From IMG/VR virus record IMGVR_UViG_3300020578_000424, positions 1-24,127 of that record: DNA of 24,127 bases; one strand, written 5' to 3'. Below are positions 13,944-23,733 of the stretch, piece by piece (the stretch's first letter is position 1; the number at the start of each line of letters is the position of its first letter). The DNA comes from a virus. The notes under the pieces were generated by a model. It was given only the letters and a program-made list of their open reading frames with translations. It was not told the DNA's origin and did no database searches. Made by a program: the position numbers and the translations under genes.

Positions 13944-14606
13944 TTATTGTGTTACTTTTGTAATTGTTACGGGGACTGTTAAACGAGCACCTGAATCTCT
14001 ACCTGTAATGATTAATTGGGTAAAAAGAGAAGTTGCTGTTGAACCAAATAAAGTATTAACAGTTGTACCTGTCATATTAATTGTAGTACCTATTACTGTT
14101 TTACTTACTATGGTTCCTATTGTAGTAGAAGTATTTAAAGCAGCCACTTCAGGTGTATTAATACCTACACCATTAAACTGAGATAATGTTCTAACATCAC
14201 CTATAGTAGCTGTATAACCAGAAGATTCAAAGGTAGTAGCAGCACCTAAATAATTAAGTGTTTGGGGTGTAATTGATAATGTAGCACCTTGTCTTAGGCT
14301 AATTGAAGCATAACCAATATCAATTACAGGTAATTTAGCTGTTCCACGAGGAGCAGTAAATAATTTATATTTCATAATTTGCGTTTCATCGGGAAAAGCC
14401 TCAATAATTGGCATTGCCTCAATAGCTTCACCATAAAAAGCGGAACCCGAAGGATGGTTAGGGTTGTATAAAGTATAATCAATCTCGTCATCAGATAAAG
14501 CAAATTGAGTAATTCTAAATGAACCATCATTTGCAGCTAATAACTGTCTACCTTTTGTTGTTAATATTGCATCTACTGTTACTGTAGTTGAATTTAAATA
14601 TCCCAT
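13944..14606 (-). CDS. Virion structural protein with conserved N-terminal domain (220 aa)
   Basis: The first 85 residues contain TVDAILTTKGRQLLAANDGSF (10-30), ITQFALSDDEIDYTLYNPNHP (32-52), AMPIIEAFPDET (63-74) and QIMKYKLFT (75-83). I recall this pattern from phage virion proteins encoded near the baseplate genes, where it is uncharacterised. The remainder is Thr/Ser/Val-rich beta sequence (GTIVSKTVIGTTINMTG) like a fibre stalk or beta-sandwich. It has its own 42-base upstream gap carrying the motif TTATATTTATATATAG 13 bases before the ATG, so a promoter may lie here. The tail function follows from the neighbours, and the exact role is unknown. Confidence 0.8.
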   Translation of the reverse strand: MGYLNSTTVTVDAILTTKGRQLLAANDGSFRITQFALSDDEIDYTLYNPNHPSGSAFYGEAIEAMPIIEAFPDETQIMKYKLFTAPRGTAKLPVIDIGYASISLRQGATLSITPQTLNYLGAATTFESSGYTATIGDVRTLSQFNGVGINTPEVAALNTSTTIGTIVSKTVIGTTINMTGTTVNTLFGSTATSLFTQLIITGRDSGARLTVPVTITKVTQ

Positions 14607-14619
14607 GTTTTAATGTTTA

Positions 14620-14635
14620 CTATATATAAATATAA
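14620..14635 (-). promoter_or_regulatory. Putative promoter motif TTATATTTATATATAG
   Basis: Same motif as at 3866-3879 and 21831-21844 but with an extra TA, ending 13 bases before the ATG at 14606. It sits in one of the few true gaps (14607-14648) of an otherwise packed tail module. Confidence 0.4.
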
Positions 14636-14648
14636 TGTTTTTGTATTT

Positions 14649-17600
14649 CTAAATTAGATTTTGTGCCTTAAGTTGTTTTACAATATTACCTGCTTTATCT
14701 CTTAATGATGTAGGAGCATCAGCTGGTAATATAATACCATCAGAAGTTACACCTGGTTGTTTTTGGTAATTAAGAGTAATATTAGTTTCATCAGGTGTTT
14801 TTTTCATTATAATAAATTTTTGAACTTGATAACAAGCATCTGAACTTGAAGGGTTCAAATAGTCAAAGCATGATCTTGGGTCAATTTGTTCGTCAAATTC
14901 AATAATCATTCTTTTACCTGCAGAAAATTCGCCTGATGTAGGAACATATATACTTTTTACTTCACGTTCAAAAGCTTTTGGCCAACTATTACTAGCATAT
15001 TCATAAAATCTAAATAAATCACCCCTATTAATTGTAAATGGTTCTTCAATAAGTTCATATCCAGATTGAGACATATTTAATGATCTAGATTGAATAAATG
15101 TTCCATAATAATAAGACATTGAATCAGAAGCTGTAAGATAATTAAATGAACCCGATAAATCTCTTTTAAAGAAATATCTATGACCTCCACCATCAAATCC
15201 AGGATCTATTGCTCCTGAAACAATTTGGGTTACTAAAGAAGTTGCTTGTTGCGTGATAGCAGATGAACCAGCACCACTATCAACTAATGATAATGAGTTT
15301 GGACCACCATATGCATTATAAGTAGCATTATAAAAATTAGTACCATTACCATCTATAAAAATGTATAAAGGACTAGCTACATACGTTACTGAAAGTACTC
15401 CTGCTGGAATAGAAATTGCAGGCAAATTACCATAAAAAGTTCCATATACAATAGTGAAAGGAGAAGATGATTGAGAAACCACATTATCTAAACTATATCC
15501 TCCTAAAAAAACTGTTGGAGTTGCAGGCATATTATCATTCCAATGGCCAAAAGTTACTTGAAAAGAAGATGAAAAACCTACGTAAACATTAACAGAGTTA
15601 TTTAAATAACCTCCAGCACCGGATGAAGCTAAAGCCCCTGTTCTTGTAACAGAAAATGTAGGATAAAGAAGTACTTCTCCATTATAAAAAGGAGGATAAG
15701 AAGGAACGAATGATATACTACTTGAAATTCCAACACTCGCCGGCACAACTCCTGCAGGAGCAGTAGCCGCAGTAAATATTCCTGCTTCACCTGCTGCTGG
15801 AGTAGTTATTACTAGAGATTCTGTAAGGTTATATTGTAACGAAGAAGCGGCTAATGGATTATAAGAAATAGGAGAATATTTAAATCCACCAGCATATATA
15901 TCTTTTAAACCATCTAAGAATTTTTGATTTGATGGTTGTTGATTATTAAATAATGAAATTACAGCTTGTTGATTATTATATATTTCTTGAACTTCAAAAA
16001 TATTTTTATTTTGTTTTGTTAATTCAAGTACATTTGATTCAGCATCAATAAGATACTTAATATAAACATTACTGATATAAGGGGTTAAAGAAGATGTAGT
16101 TACCATCATACTAGAACCTGTTGCTACTACTTCTTTAAAATAACTAAATAAAATAGAATTCTTATTAATAACTGGTGAGCTACCATATGATATATCACCT
16201 ACAGAGTAAGTATTATAAGTTCTAGCTATAAGTTTTACACCATCATATCTAGAATCAACAGTAGGAGTAGTAGTATAATTACTATCTTGAACTGGTGCAT
16301 TTAAAAATGAAGAAGATTGTTGAGATAAAGCAAACGATAGTTGTGAGTTTGGAGTAGCAGCGGTTGAACCTGTTAAACTACCCCCAAATCTACCTGTAAT
16401 AAAACTATTATTTACAGCAACATTTGGATTAGATGAATAATCTATATCTAACTGTTTATTAGTAGTTCTAGCATTATTAACTGTATTTAATGTTGGTAAA
16501 AAAGGTAAAACTGAATATGTGGTAGCAATTGCTATTTCTTGAGCATCAGGAATATCAAATAAATCTAATTTATTAACTTCCATTACCATACTAGAAGTAG
16601 GTTGAGTATAAGTTATAATTTCACTCCCACCATACTGACCATTAAATTGAGATCTTTGATCAGTAATATTATAAGCATATATTCCTGATTCATTAGTAAA
16701 TAATGACTGGGATGGGTTGCTATGAGGAGGAACATTTGGTGCTACATCATTATGATTTGAATCAAATGTAATTTCATCCACTTGATAGCTATAACTGCCA
16801 GATATTTCTTCCATTGGAATAGAACCTGTATAATAACTACCTGTATAAAAATCAGGCTCAAATCTTTGAGTTTTAACTCTTTCGAGCAAGTTAGGTCTAA
16901 TAATAACTCCCGAAGCTAAAGCAGCACGACCAGGAACCCAATTTTTAATCATTTTAAATAATGAGTTATCAAAATATCCTAATAATCTCATTATATCAAG
17001 AACATTATATTTTTGAATGTATTTTTTAAAATAATAATTTCTAAATGTATTAAGACTTTGATAAAAAGAACTTTGAGCTTCTAAAGGATTACCTATATAT
17101 TCATCAATGTTCCAATATCCTAATTGATTAATAATATCATAATCAATTGAATTTTGAGGAGATAAACTTACATCTAAATAAGGAAAATCTGGGGTAATTG
17201 GATTAAGTTGAGGCTGGGTTATACTTATAAAAGGTGATAAAGTACTTCCTGTTATTAAATTTTGTTCTATAATTCTTATTTTATCATCAACAGGAGAAAT
17301 AGCACCTACATTAGGAGCTGATTGTAAAGCATAGTATGTAGTATCACCTTGACTTCCTGAATTGTTTATACCAAATGAGAAAGTATATAAATCATATGTT
17401 GTTGAACCTGAGTAGTAACTTCCACTATAGAAAGATCCACTATATATACCTGTAGGGCTTCCACTTAAGATAAGCTGATACGTACTAACATTATACAGGT
17501 CAATAGTATATCCTGATGTGTTAAGAGGAAATATAAATGAGGCTGTTGGAGCAACAGTACCTGTAATCGCAGGGTGAACTGATTGTAAATAAGCATCTGA

Positions 17601-20327
17601 TGCTGTGTAAGAAGCTGTTAAATAATAAGCATTTCCATAGGGGTCTACACTGTAAGCACTACCTGTAAATGTAAGACCATTAGGAGTAGCCATTAGATCA
17701 TTACCTAGACCTAAACGGAATACTAAATCGTTATAAGAGTCATTTGAACCCGAAAATTGGTCATTTTGAATTGACATTGGGTTTAATACGTGTTTGTTAA
17801 ATGACTCTAATCCAAGTGTTCTTCTCCAATATCTTAAATCTTGAAATGAACCTGTAAATCCAACCCCATTTGGAGCTAATACGTTATTACTTCCAGTACC
17901 ACCTAGATAAGCATCAGTAGGAATTAATGATGCCGAAACAACAGGAGTAGAATTATAATAGTTCCATGAATTATTATAAGAAGAAGAAACAGCACCCATT
18001 ACATAAATTGATGATGATGCTTGAAAACCAACTGTGGTTCCGTCTCCTCCTTGATAAATTGAATTTTTAGCTACTAACCAATACGTGTTATTTGATATAT
18101 TATCAGATGCTGGATTTTCTCTATATAATAAAATACTCCACCAATTTCCATTAAAAAAAGGCAAATAAATAGGAGTACTATAGCAATATCCTTGAGAGCC
18201 AGACATTACTAATTGCATTAAACCATACTCTTGAAAGTTACTTCCTAATCGTTGATTATAGTAGGGGGAAGCTGGTGATTGAACAGTTCCACTTACATAA
18301 TTATTATATGATTGACTATAAGCAAGTTTAACACCAAATCTAAAATTAGAATCTTTACCTACTTGGAATACCGGTTCTGTAAAACTTCCTGTTGTAGGAA
18401 TACCTGGTGTTTTTAGTCTAAATTCGATAGCATCAGGCATTAGATTTGGATCACCTGTGTCAATAAATTGTGCTAGTGAAGGTAACCAAGGAACATTAAT
18501 ATTACCATATCCTTCAAAATCAGTTTGGAAAGCAAAACGTTCAAAGTATGTTTCTATAGAACCCGTTGTTTTAATATTTCCACCATATTCGTCTACACGA
18601 AGTAAAGTTGAGGGAATACCAAAACAATTCATTAATATTCTTAAACCATTATAAGTACCTTTTGCTTTTAATAAATAAGGTAAGTTATGATATAAACGTT
18701 TATATCCTTCAGCTACTAAATTACTATCTGGAATAGTTTGGTAGGAAGCTGTTACATAATCAGTAATTAATAATGAACCCGTTGAGGGCAGTAATGAGCC
18801 TGAAGGTGTTATGCCTAAAAGAGCAGTATAAATATCTTCATTATTACGGTTATTACCATATAATTTAATACCAAAAGATTGTAAAGCAGCCCCTACTAAA
18901 TCTTTTGAAATACCATGTTCTAGTCTATTATCTCCACTTTGAATATCAGTAATTGCTCTAATATAAGTCCAAAGGTAATCATAGTGTTGACCTAACATTG
19001 AAACAAATAACTTAATAATAGCATTTTGTGGATCACTTACTATATAAGAAGGCATTGTATTCCAAACATAATTGGAATTTAAATTATCGTAAACTGAAGC
19101 AGATAAATATTGCCCACCATAATAAGGCTGATCATAATTATCATCACCAAACCAAGTTAATGCCGTTGAACTTGTTACTGAGTATAAAACATAAGGTTGA
19201 CTACTATTTACTTTGGGCCATGCTGCTGATGATGAATCATAATATAAAAAATATTCGTAATTATCAAAATGCTTAATTATTTCATCAATTTTAGCTTGTA
19301 AAGGAGCTTTACTTTGAGATATAAAAGGAGAAGCAATTGTATTATTTAAAACATTAATATCACTTTGATAACCTTGTATTAATGTTAATTTATATTTAAA
19401 ATTTGTTAAACGTTCAGCTGCGGAAGAAAAATGAACAAAATTTGCAAAAGCAGTTGAACCATCAGGATTTTCATACTCAATATTAATGTCAGCACTTGTT
19501 TCATCAAATAAAGATACTAATTGTTGTAATGAAGATGTTACTTCTGTAGAACGTAATTCATCTAAACTAAATTTTTCAGTTGATAAATTTGGTTTATCTT
19601 CAATATCAATAGTAATATTTGGACCTCTTAATTGAGTTGATTCTATTACATTTACAAATTCTTGTTGAATTGTAACTTCATAAGTAATAGGATCAGATAC
19701 TTCTTCTACCAGCCAAAATGTATCATTATTATTAAATTGAAAAGGTAAAGGTTCGTATAATTTAACCAATAAAGTAGGAACTAAACTATCTTCAAAAGCT
19801 AGATTAACGCCAATTAATGTAATATTATTTCCAAAATTAAGTACAAAATCACTATAATAATTTCTAGAGTTAACTAAATTTGACCATCCAATAAAATCTA
19901 ATTGTAAATCATCTACAGATACTGATGGTAAAATAACACGTAATTCTGTCCTATCAGAAGAAATATCTTTAATTAAAAATTTTTTACTTGAAGAACTATT
20001 AAATAATTTTCTGTAAAAATAATAAATTGAATTAACTGTACCCTGATTAATGCCATTTGTTTTAACATCATTTTCAGGAGATATATATAATTGGTTAAAT
20101 GTATCTGAACTTTCGTAAGTAAGATATACTTTATAATTTGTAAAATTATAATTTGAAGCAAGTAATTCACCAGAAGGAGAATAAATAAAGTTTTCAATAC
20201 AATCAGTATCTAAACCAAAATTTTTAGTTATAAAAATTGAATTTAATACCCCCTGATCTTTAGGAGTATATTCTTGGTTTTCAGGTACCTCTATGTAATT
20301 TATATTTTGAACATTAATATTTTCCAT
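14649..20327 (-). CDS. Giant baseplate protein with lectin-like domain (1892 aa), possibly gp7-like by position
   Basis: The largest gene here. Residues 430-583 contain helices and the signature NLVAEGYKRLYHNLPYLLKA (536-555), then KGT (556-558) and EYGG (580-583), a motif shared with P2 gpI-type and other baseplate proteins. Residues 590-852 look like a concanavalin/LamG-type beta-sandwich (AIEFRLKTPG at 633-642, NWWSILLYR at 728-736, YLGG at 807-810, GSFQDLRYWRRTL at 826-838), a possible glycan-binding module. Residues 1090-1152 return to a helical baseplate motif, NWVPGRA...VIIRPNLLER. The C-terminal 700 residues are Ser/Thr/Gly-rich beta sequence with many GSYYSGS-like strings, closing with a conserved-looking end (FEREVKSIYVPTSGEF, KRMIIEFDEQIDPRSCFDYL). 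Position after gp25- and gp6-like genes suggests the place of T4 gp7 (1032 aa), but it is nearly twice as long and homology is not established. TAATG overlap with the 114-aa gene. Confidence 0.82.
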   Translation of the reverse strand: MENINVQNINYIEVPENQEYTPKDQGVLNSIFITKNFGLDTDCIENFIYSPSGELLASNYNFTNYKVYLTYESSDTFNQLYISPENDVKTNGINQGTVNSIYYFYRKLFNSSSSKKFLIKDISSDRTELRVILPSVSVDDLQLDFIGWSNLVNSRNYYSDFVLNFGNNITLIGVNLAFEDSLVPTLLVKLYEPLPFQFNNNDTFWLVEEVSDPITYEVTIQQEFVNVIESTQLRGPNITIDIEDKPNLSTEKFSLDELRSTEVTSSLQQLVSLFDETSADINIEYENPDGSTAFANFVHFSSAAERLTNFKYKLTLIQGYQSDINVLNNTIASPFISQSKAPLQAKIDEIIKHFDNYEYFLYYDSSSAAWPKVNSSQPYVLYSVTSSTALTWFGDDNYDQPYYGGQYLSASVYDNLNSNYVWNTMPSYIVSDPQNAIIKLFVSMLGQHYDYLWTYIRAITDIQSGDNRLEHGISKDLVGAALQSFGIKLYGNNRNNEDIYTALLGITPSGSLLPSTGSLLITDYVTASYQTIPDSNLVAEGYKRLYHNLPYLLKAKGTYNGLRILMNCFGIPSTLLRVDEYGGNIKTTGSIETYFERFAFQTDFEGYGNINVPWLPSLAQFIDTGDPNLMPDAIEFRLKTPGIPTTGSFTEPVFQVGKDSNFRFGVKLAYSQSYNNYVSGTVQSPASPYYNQRLGSNFQEYGLMQLVMSGSQGYCYSTPIYLPFFNGNWWSILLYRENPASDNISNNTYWLVAKNSIYQGGDGTTVGFQASSSIYVMGAVSSSYNNSWNYYNSTPVVSASLIPTDAYLGGTGSNNVLAPNGVGFTGSFQDLRYWRRTLGLESFNKHVLNPMSIQNDQFSGSNDSYNDLVFRLGLGNDLMATPNGLTFTGSAYSVDPYGNAYYLTASYTASDAYLQSVHPAITGTVAPTASFIFPLNTSGYTIDLYNVSTYQLILSGSPTGIYSGSFYSGSYYSGSTTYDLYTFSFGINNSGSQGDTTYYALQSAPNVGAISPVDDKIRIIEQNLITGSTLSPFISITQPQLNPITPDFPYLDVSLSPQNSIDYDIINQLGYWNIDEYIGNPLEAQSSFYQSLNTFRNYYFKKYIQKYNVLDIMRLLGYFDNSLFKMIKNWVPGRAALASGVIIRPNLLERVKTQRFEPDFYTGSYYTGSIPMEEISGSYSYQVDEITFDSNHNDVAPNVPPHSNPSQSLFTNESGIYAYNITDQRSQFNGQYGGSEIITYTQPTSSMVMEVNKLDLFDIPDAQEIAIATTYSVLPFLPTLNTVNNARTTNKQLDIDYSSNPNVAVNNSFITGRFGGSLTGSTAATPNSQLSFALSQQSSSFLNAPVQDSNYTTTPTVDSRYDGVKLIARTYNTYSVGDISYGSSPVINKNSILFSYFKEVVATGSSMMVTTSSLTPYISNVYIKYLIDAESNVLELTKQNKNIFEVQEIYNNQQAVISLFNNQQPSNQKFLDGLKDIYAGGFKYSPISYNPLAASSLQYNLTESLVITTPAAGEAGIFTAATAPAGVVPASVGISSSISFVPSYPPFYNGEVLLYPTFSVTRTGALASSGAGGYLNNSVNVYVGFSSSFQVTFGHWNDNMPATPTVFLGGYSLDNVVSQSSSPFTIVYGTFYGNLPAISIPAGVLSVTYVASPLYIFIDGNGTNFYNATYNAYGGPNSLSLVDSGAGSSAITQQATSLVTQIVSGAIDPGFDGGGHRYFFKRDLSGSFNYLTASDSMSYYYGTFIQSRSLNMSQSGYELIEEPFTINRGDLFRFYEYASNSWPKAFEREVKSIYVPTSGEFSAGKRMIIEFDEQIDPRSCFDYLNPSSSDACYQVQKFIIMKKTPDETNITLNYQKQPGVTSDGIILPADAPTSLRDKAGNIVKQLKAQNLI

Positions 20328-20671
20328 TAACCTGCCCTATTTATCGTCAAATCTAAAATTGTTTTATTTGCATCAAGAAGTTCTTGTCTTAATGAGTTAA
20401 TTTCTTCTAATAACCCATTTACTTCATTATTTTGAACTGTTGCCCCAATATATTCAGAACTTCTAGTTACTAAATAAGTGTGAGAATTAATATCTCCTTC
20501 TATTGGAATTTCATAAAATAAATTATCATATGCTTCAAAAAACTCGGGCACTGTAAGTGCTTGTGGGGGTGGAGCAGCAGGTGGAATTAATTGATTAAAA
20601 GTAGTATCTACAACTTGAGGATATAAACCTCTTCCATATACCTTTTTAGTTAATTGAACTTCTTGACTCAT
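20327..20671 (-). CDS. Small baseplate-region coiled-coil protein (114 aa)
   Basis: Function unknown. A Pro-rich stretch (LIPPAAPPP, 28-36) is followed by VPEFFEAYDNLFYEIPIEGD (41-60), NSHTYLVTRSSEYIG and a C-terminal coiled coil (VNGLLEEINSLRQELLDANK, 84-103). The NSHxYLV...EYIG pattern is familiar from T4-like phage genomes, again uncharacterised. It is locked between the 381-aa and 1892-aa genes by TAATG overlaps at both ends, so its product is probably made in step with theirs and may be a minor wedge component or an assembly factor for them. Confidence 0.75.
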   Translation of the reverse strand: MSQEVQLTKKVYGRGLYPQVVDTTFNQLIPPAAPPPQALTVPEFFEAYDNLFYEIPIEGDINSHTYLVTRSSEYIGATVQNNEVNGLLEEINSLRQELLDANKTILDLTINRAG

Positions 20672-21816
20672 TATCTTACAACTTTAAAATAATATGATGG
20701 ATTATCAATAATTATTTCCTGTTTACCAATTTGAGTTTTAATTAATATTTGATAATATCTTTCTGGTTCTAATCCGTTCATATAAACATCAAAATAATTA
20801 TACTCTGGGGTTGAGCTTAATCTTGTACAATTACTAAAATCAATTATAACTTCTTCTGTATTTAAATCAACTAATGACCAAAAACTATTTGTTGGTAAAA
20901 GTTTAGTATTTAAGTATACAGATTGAGTTTGAAATGAACGAGTAGGAAATTGATCTCTTGAATATACATTAAATCTATATATTGAATTTTCAGGTATTTC
21001 TTCCTGTAAATTACCTATAGTAGTAATAAATTGGTTATTATTCACAATTGATGAAGAACCAGTATTAAAAGTATAATCAGGCCATTTGAGTTCTAAAGTT
21101 GGAGGATAAATAGTATGAGTATCCATTGAAAAGAAATCTAATTGTTGAATACTCGCTGTATTAAATTCTTGACTTGCTGTATATCTAATAATAAATCCTT
21201 CATTACCAAAAGATTCACCAGCTAAATATCCTTGACTATGACTATACCAGTATTTAACCATTTGAGTAACATCAAAATTAGTATCTTTATTTGAGGTATA
21301 ATTAAATGTTTGAGAGGATGAGGGTACAATATACCAATTACCTCCTCCTCTTTGTATACCATTGTCTGAAGAAGTTACATTAGCTTGAAAACTTGAAGTT
21401 TGCCATTCAACAAAAGAAGCAGAAGTAGAACGATAAGTCCAAGAAACTCCGTTTGTTGTTCTTGGCCTGTCTGCTAGTCGTCCCGTGCCCATTTCCCATG
21501 ATTGAGAAATAGCGTTAGCTACTAAAGTATAATTTTGAGGTAAATTGGAAGCGTTTGCTAAATATAATTGAAAAGAAGCAGTTAGTTGCGAAAAAGCATT
21601 ATCTTCATTAACTAAAGTTATTACTTGATTTATTTGAGAAAGTGAAAACTTAACTAATGCTCTAGTTGCTGAGGGTAATGTATTTAAATTATTATTAACT
21701 GTATCGGGATTATTATACGTTGAAATTTGAAGAATTTCATCGCGGCCCGTATTTTGAACAGGTTGTTCATTCCAAATGAATGCATCTTTTTCGGGGAATA
21801 TTTTATAAACTGCCAT
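20671..21816 (-). CDS. Baseplate/tail structural protein with DNRLRE-like beta domain (381 aa)
   Basis: The first 150 residues run KIFPEKDAFIW (5-15), RALVKFSLSQI (52-62), ASFQLYLANASNLPQNYTL (79-97), AISQSWEMGTGRLADRP (102-118) and GVSWTYRS (123-130). This layout, a bound-end strand followed by a jelly-roll with LVKF and SWxxGxG, is that of DNRLRE/carbohydrate-type beta-sandwich domains and of phage baseplate proteins. A middle segment has FDVTQMVKYWY (181-191) and the end a fibronectin-like part (YFDVYMNGLEPERYYQILI). Role in the wedge or as a fibre connector is inferred from location between the gp6-like and giant baseplate genes. A promoter-like motif lies 14 bases before its ATG. Confidence 0.8.
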   Translation of the reverse strand: MAVYKIFPEKDAFIWNEQPVQNTGRDEILQISTYNNPDTVNNNLNTLPSATRALVKFSLSQINQVITLVNEDNAFSQLTASFQLYLANASNLPQNYTLVANAISQSWEMGTGRLADRPRTTNGVSWTYRSTSASFVEWQTSSFQANVTSSDNGIQRGGGNWYIVPSSSQTFNYTSNKDTNFDVTQMVKYWYSHSQGYLAGESFGNEGFIIRYTASQEFNTASIQQLDFFSMDTHTIYPPTLELKWPDYTFNTGSSSIVNNNQFITTIGNLQEEIPENSIYRFNVYSRDQFPTRSFQTQSVYLNTKLLPTNSFWSLVDLNTEEVIIDFSNCTRLSSTPEYNYFDVYMNGLEPERYYQILIKTQIGKQEIIIDNPSYYFKVVR

Positions 21817-21830
21817 AAGTATACTTAATC

Positions 21831-21844
21831 CTATATAAATATAC
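21831..21844 (-). promoter_or_regulatory. Putative phage promoter motif GTATATTTATATAG
   Basis: Exact 14-base match to the motif at 3866-3879, placed 14 bases before the ATG at 21816 in a 42-base gap between the gp6-like and 381-aa genes. No Shine-Dalgarno sequence is seen between it and the start, only AGGATTAAGTATACTT. Confidence 0.42.
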
Positions 21845-21858
21845 TTACTTGTTACTCT

Positions 21859-23733
21859 TTAGAAGTTAACTACTCTACCTTGAATATCATTTCCGGGGAA
21901 TTTTACTTCAAAAATGCTTGGATCTAATGAAGGATAAACAATTCCATTAATTGTAGCAGCTTTAATATCATAAGCATATTTAGAATATCCTGTTGATTCT
22001 CCTACAATATTGTAAATATCAACGTTTTGTACAGTTTGAACACCTTCTATTGTATCAAGTAAACTATATATAGTGGCAAGAATTATAGGTTGATTTATTT
22101 GCCAATTTTCTATAGAAAAATAATCATTTAATGTTGTTAAACATCTATTTAATACATCTCTATTATTATATTTTGGTCTAACAACGATATCAAAATCTAT
22201 GCCAATGTTTATAATAAAGGCATCAATAATATTAATAGCATCTGTTAATATTCTATATTCACCTAAAAATGTTTTTAAATTTTGTTTTAATGCTAATGTA
22301 GGTGGCTCGAGTTTGTTTTGATTATTTTTTGATAATACGTACAAATTTAAGGCAAAAGGATTATTTTCTATTTCCGCAAATGTATTTTGTGTAACTGCTT
22401 TTTCTTGAGTAACATATGCCTTAGATACAACACCATACTTAGGATTCATAGATAAAGCTCTAATTAAATAGTCATCTTTAGTTACAGTACGTAACTGAGT
22501 AGGGTACGATGCAAGAGTATTTAGTCTTAAGTCATCATTTGTATCACCATCACCACCTCCTGTAGCCGCGTTGGGATTATTAAATATTAATGATTGTTGA
22601 ACATTAGTAGAAAGAGCAGCATTTAAATTACTTCCATAAAATGAAATACTACCTGAGGCAATTAAACCTAATGTGTTTGAAGGAATATTTGACGTAACCC
22701 CACCTCCAGCTAAATAAGTAACTGTTAATGTTGTATTAGAAGGAGCAACACCATATGTCTTTGTATACATAAAGTTAGATGGATCATAAGCTGTAGTCAT
22801 TTTATCAACTCCATAAGGTAAACCTATACCTACGTTTTCCGAATTTGGAGTAATATATTCATCAGCATCATTTGAAATTCCAGCTCCAAATTGTAATTGT
22901 AAGGTATCATCAGATAAAAATCTACTAACAAAACGTCTTGAAACTTTTTGTAATTTTAATAAATATGGAACTTGATCTCTATATTGATATAAATTAGGAT
23001 CATTTAATATTGTATTTTCTTCAGGAGTAAATATAGTTTCTTGAGCTAAATAAGGTACTTCATAATATTTGTTTCCATCTTCATCTACTATATCTATTAT
23101 CTCTATAATTTGATTATCATTAATAGTAACAGTTGGAAATTTTTCAGGAGCACCAAAAGTAAAAGTAGTAGTTTTTATAGTACCAGCTACTGCTAATGCT
23201 TGTTTTTTTAATAAGTAAAAGTCTGGTTGGTTTATATTATTAAGTGAACGTACTGTTAATTCAGTAGGAGAAAATGACCCGGATTGTGTAAAATCTATTT
23301 TATTTTCAATATAAAATTTTATAGTAGGGTCATTAATATATGAAAGTTGAGCACCTTGTTCAATAATTAAAGCATAATCCCAATTAGGAACAGATTGACC
23401 AAAAACAATTTGTGAAGGAATAATTTGATATATATCTACTAAAGTAGTAGAGGCAGCTGTTACCTTAGGAATATAACCTCCTCTGTAAGCAGCCGCTAAT
23501 AAACTTCTTCTTTGTTTAGCAAACTGAACAAAATTTTCTTGAATTTGATTATCAGAATAAAATGATAAAACATCTCCTACATAAGAAGCTTGCTCAATAA
23601 ACATCATACCAGGTGAGGCCTCAGTAAAATCATTGTATGACTGTGGATAATACGTTTTAGCAAAATTAATAAGTTGTTGTTTAAACGTATCAAAATCTTT
23701 ATTTATATATGATACTTTTTTAGATGTTGGCAT
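21859..23733 (-). CDS. gp6: Baseplate wedge protein, T4 gp6-like (624 aa)
   Basis: A core baseplate wedge subunit of contractile-tailed phages, belonging to the gpJ/gp6 group. The N-terminal domain shows the family signature: FDTFKQQLINFAKTYYPQSY (14-33), then DFTEASPGMMFIEQASYVGD (35-54), VLSFYSDNQIQENF (55-68) and RSLLAAAYRGGYIPK (76-90). The central part contains the beta-rich segment with GGGDGDTNDDLRLN and TKDDYLIRALSMNPKYGVVSKAYV, typical of Baseplate_J proteins. The C-terminal ferredoxin-like region (INIGIDFDIVVRPKYNNRD, then EGVQTVQNVDIYNI) completes it. Length is close to T4 gp6 (660 aa). Gene order gp25 then gp6 is the same as in T4. It overlaps the gp25-like gene by 14 bases. Confidence 0.92.
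   Translation of the reverse strand: MPTSKKVSYINKDFDTFKQQLINFAKTYYPQSYNDFTEASPGMMFIEQASYVGDVLSFYSDNQIQENFVQFAKQRRSLLAAAYRGGYIPKVTAASTTLVDIYQIIPSQIVFGQSVPNWDYALIIEQGAQLSYINDPTIKFYIENKIDFTQSGSFSPTELTVRSLNNINQPDFYLLKKQALAVAGTIKTTTFTFGAPEKFPTVTINDNQIIEIIDIVDEDGNKYYEVPYLAQETIFTPEENTILNDPNLYQYRDQVPYLLKLQKVSRRFVSRFLSDDTLQLQFGAGISNDADEYITPNSENVGIGLPYGVDKMTTAYDPSNFMYTKTYGVAPSNTTLTVTYLAGGGVTSNIPSNTLGLIASGSISFYGSNLNAALSTNVQQSLIFNNPNAATGGGDGDTNDDLRLNTLASYPTQLRTVTKDDYLIRALSMNPKYGVVSKAYVTQEKAVTQNTFAEIENNPFALNLYVLSKNNQNKLEPPTLALKQNLKTFLGEYRILTDAINIIDAFIINIGIDFDIVVRPKYNNRDVLNRCLTTLNDYFSIENWQINQPIILATIYSLLDTIEGVQTVQNVDIYNIVGESTGYSKYAYDIKAATINGIVYPSLDPSIFEVKFPGNDIQGRVVNF

Noticed and set aside
5356-19276. Plus-strand open frames of 60-113 codons (for example at 8572-8913 and 19028-19276)
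   Set aside because: They lie antisense inside well-supported genes, have low-complexity composition and no recognisable domain.
19973-20197. Minus-strand 74-codon frame within the 1892-aa gene
   Set aside because: Ile/Leu-rich out-of-frame reading of AT-rich coding sequence, with no start context or motif.
3870-21841. TATAAATA on the plus strand as T4-style late promoters firing rightward
   Set aside because: No plus-strand gene lies downstream of any copy, and the motif is nearly self-complementary, so its meaning is better sought in the minus direction.
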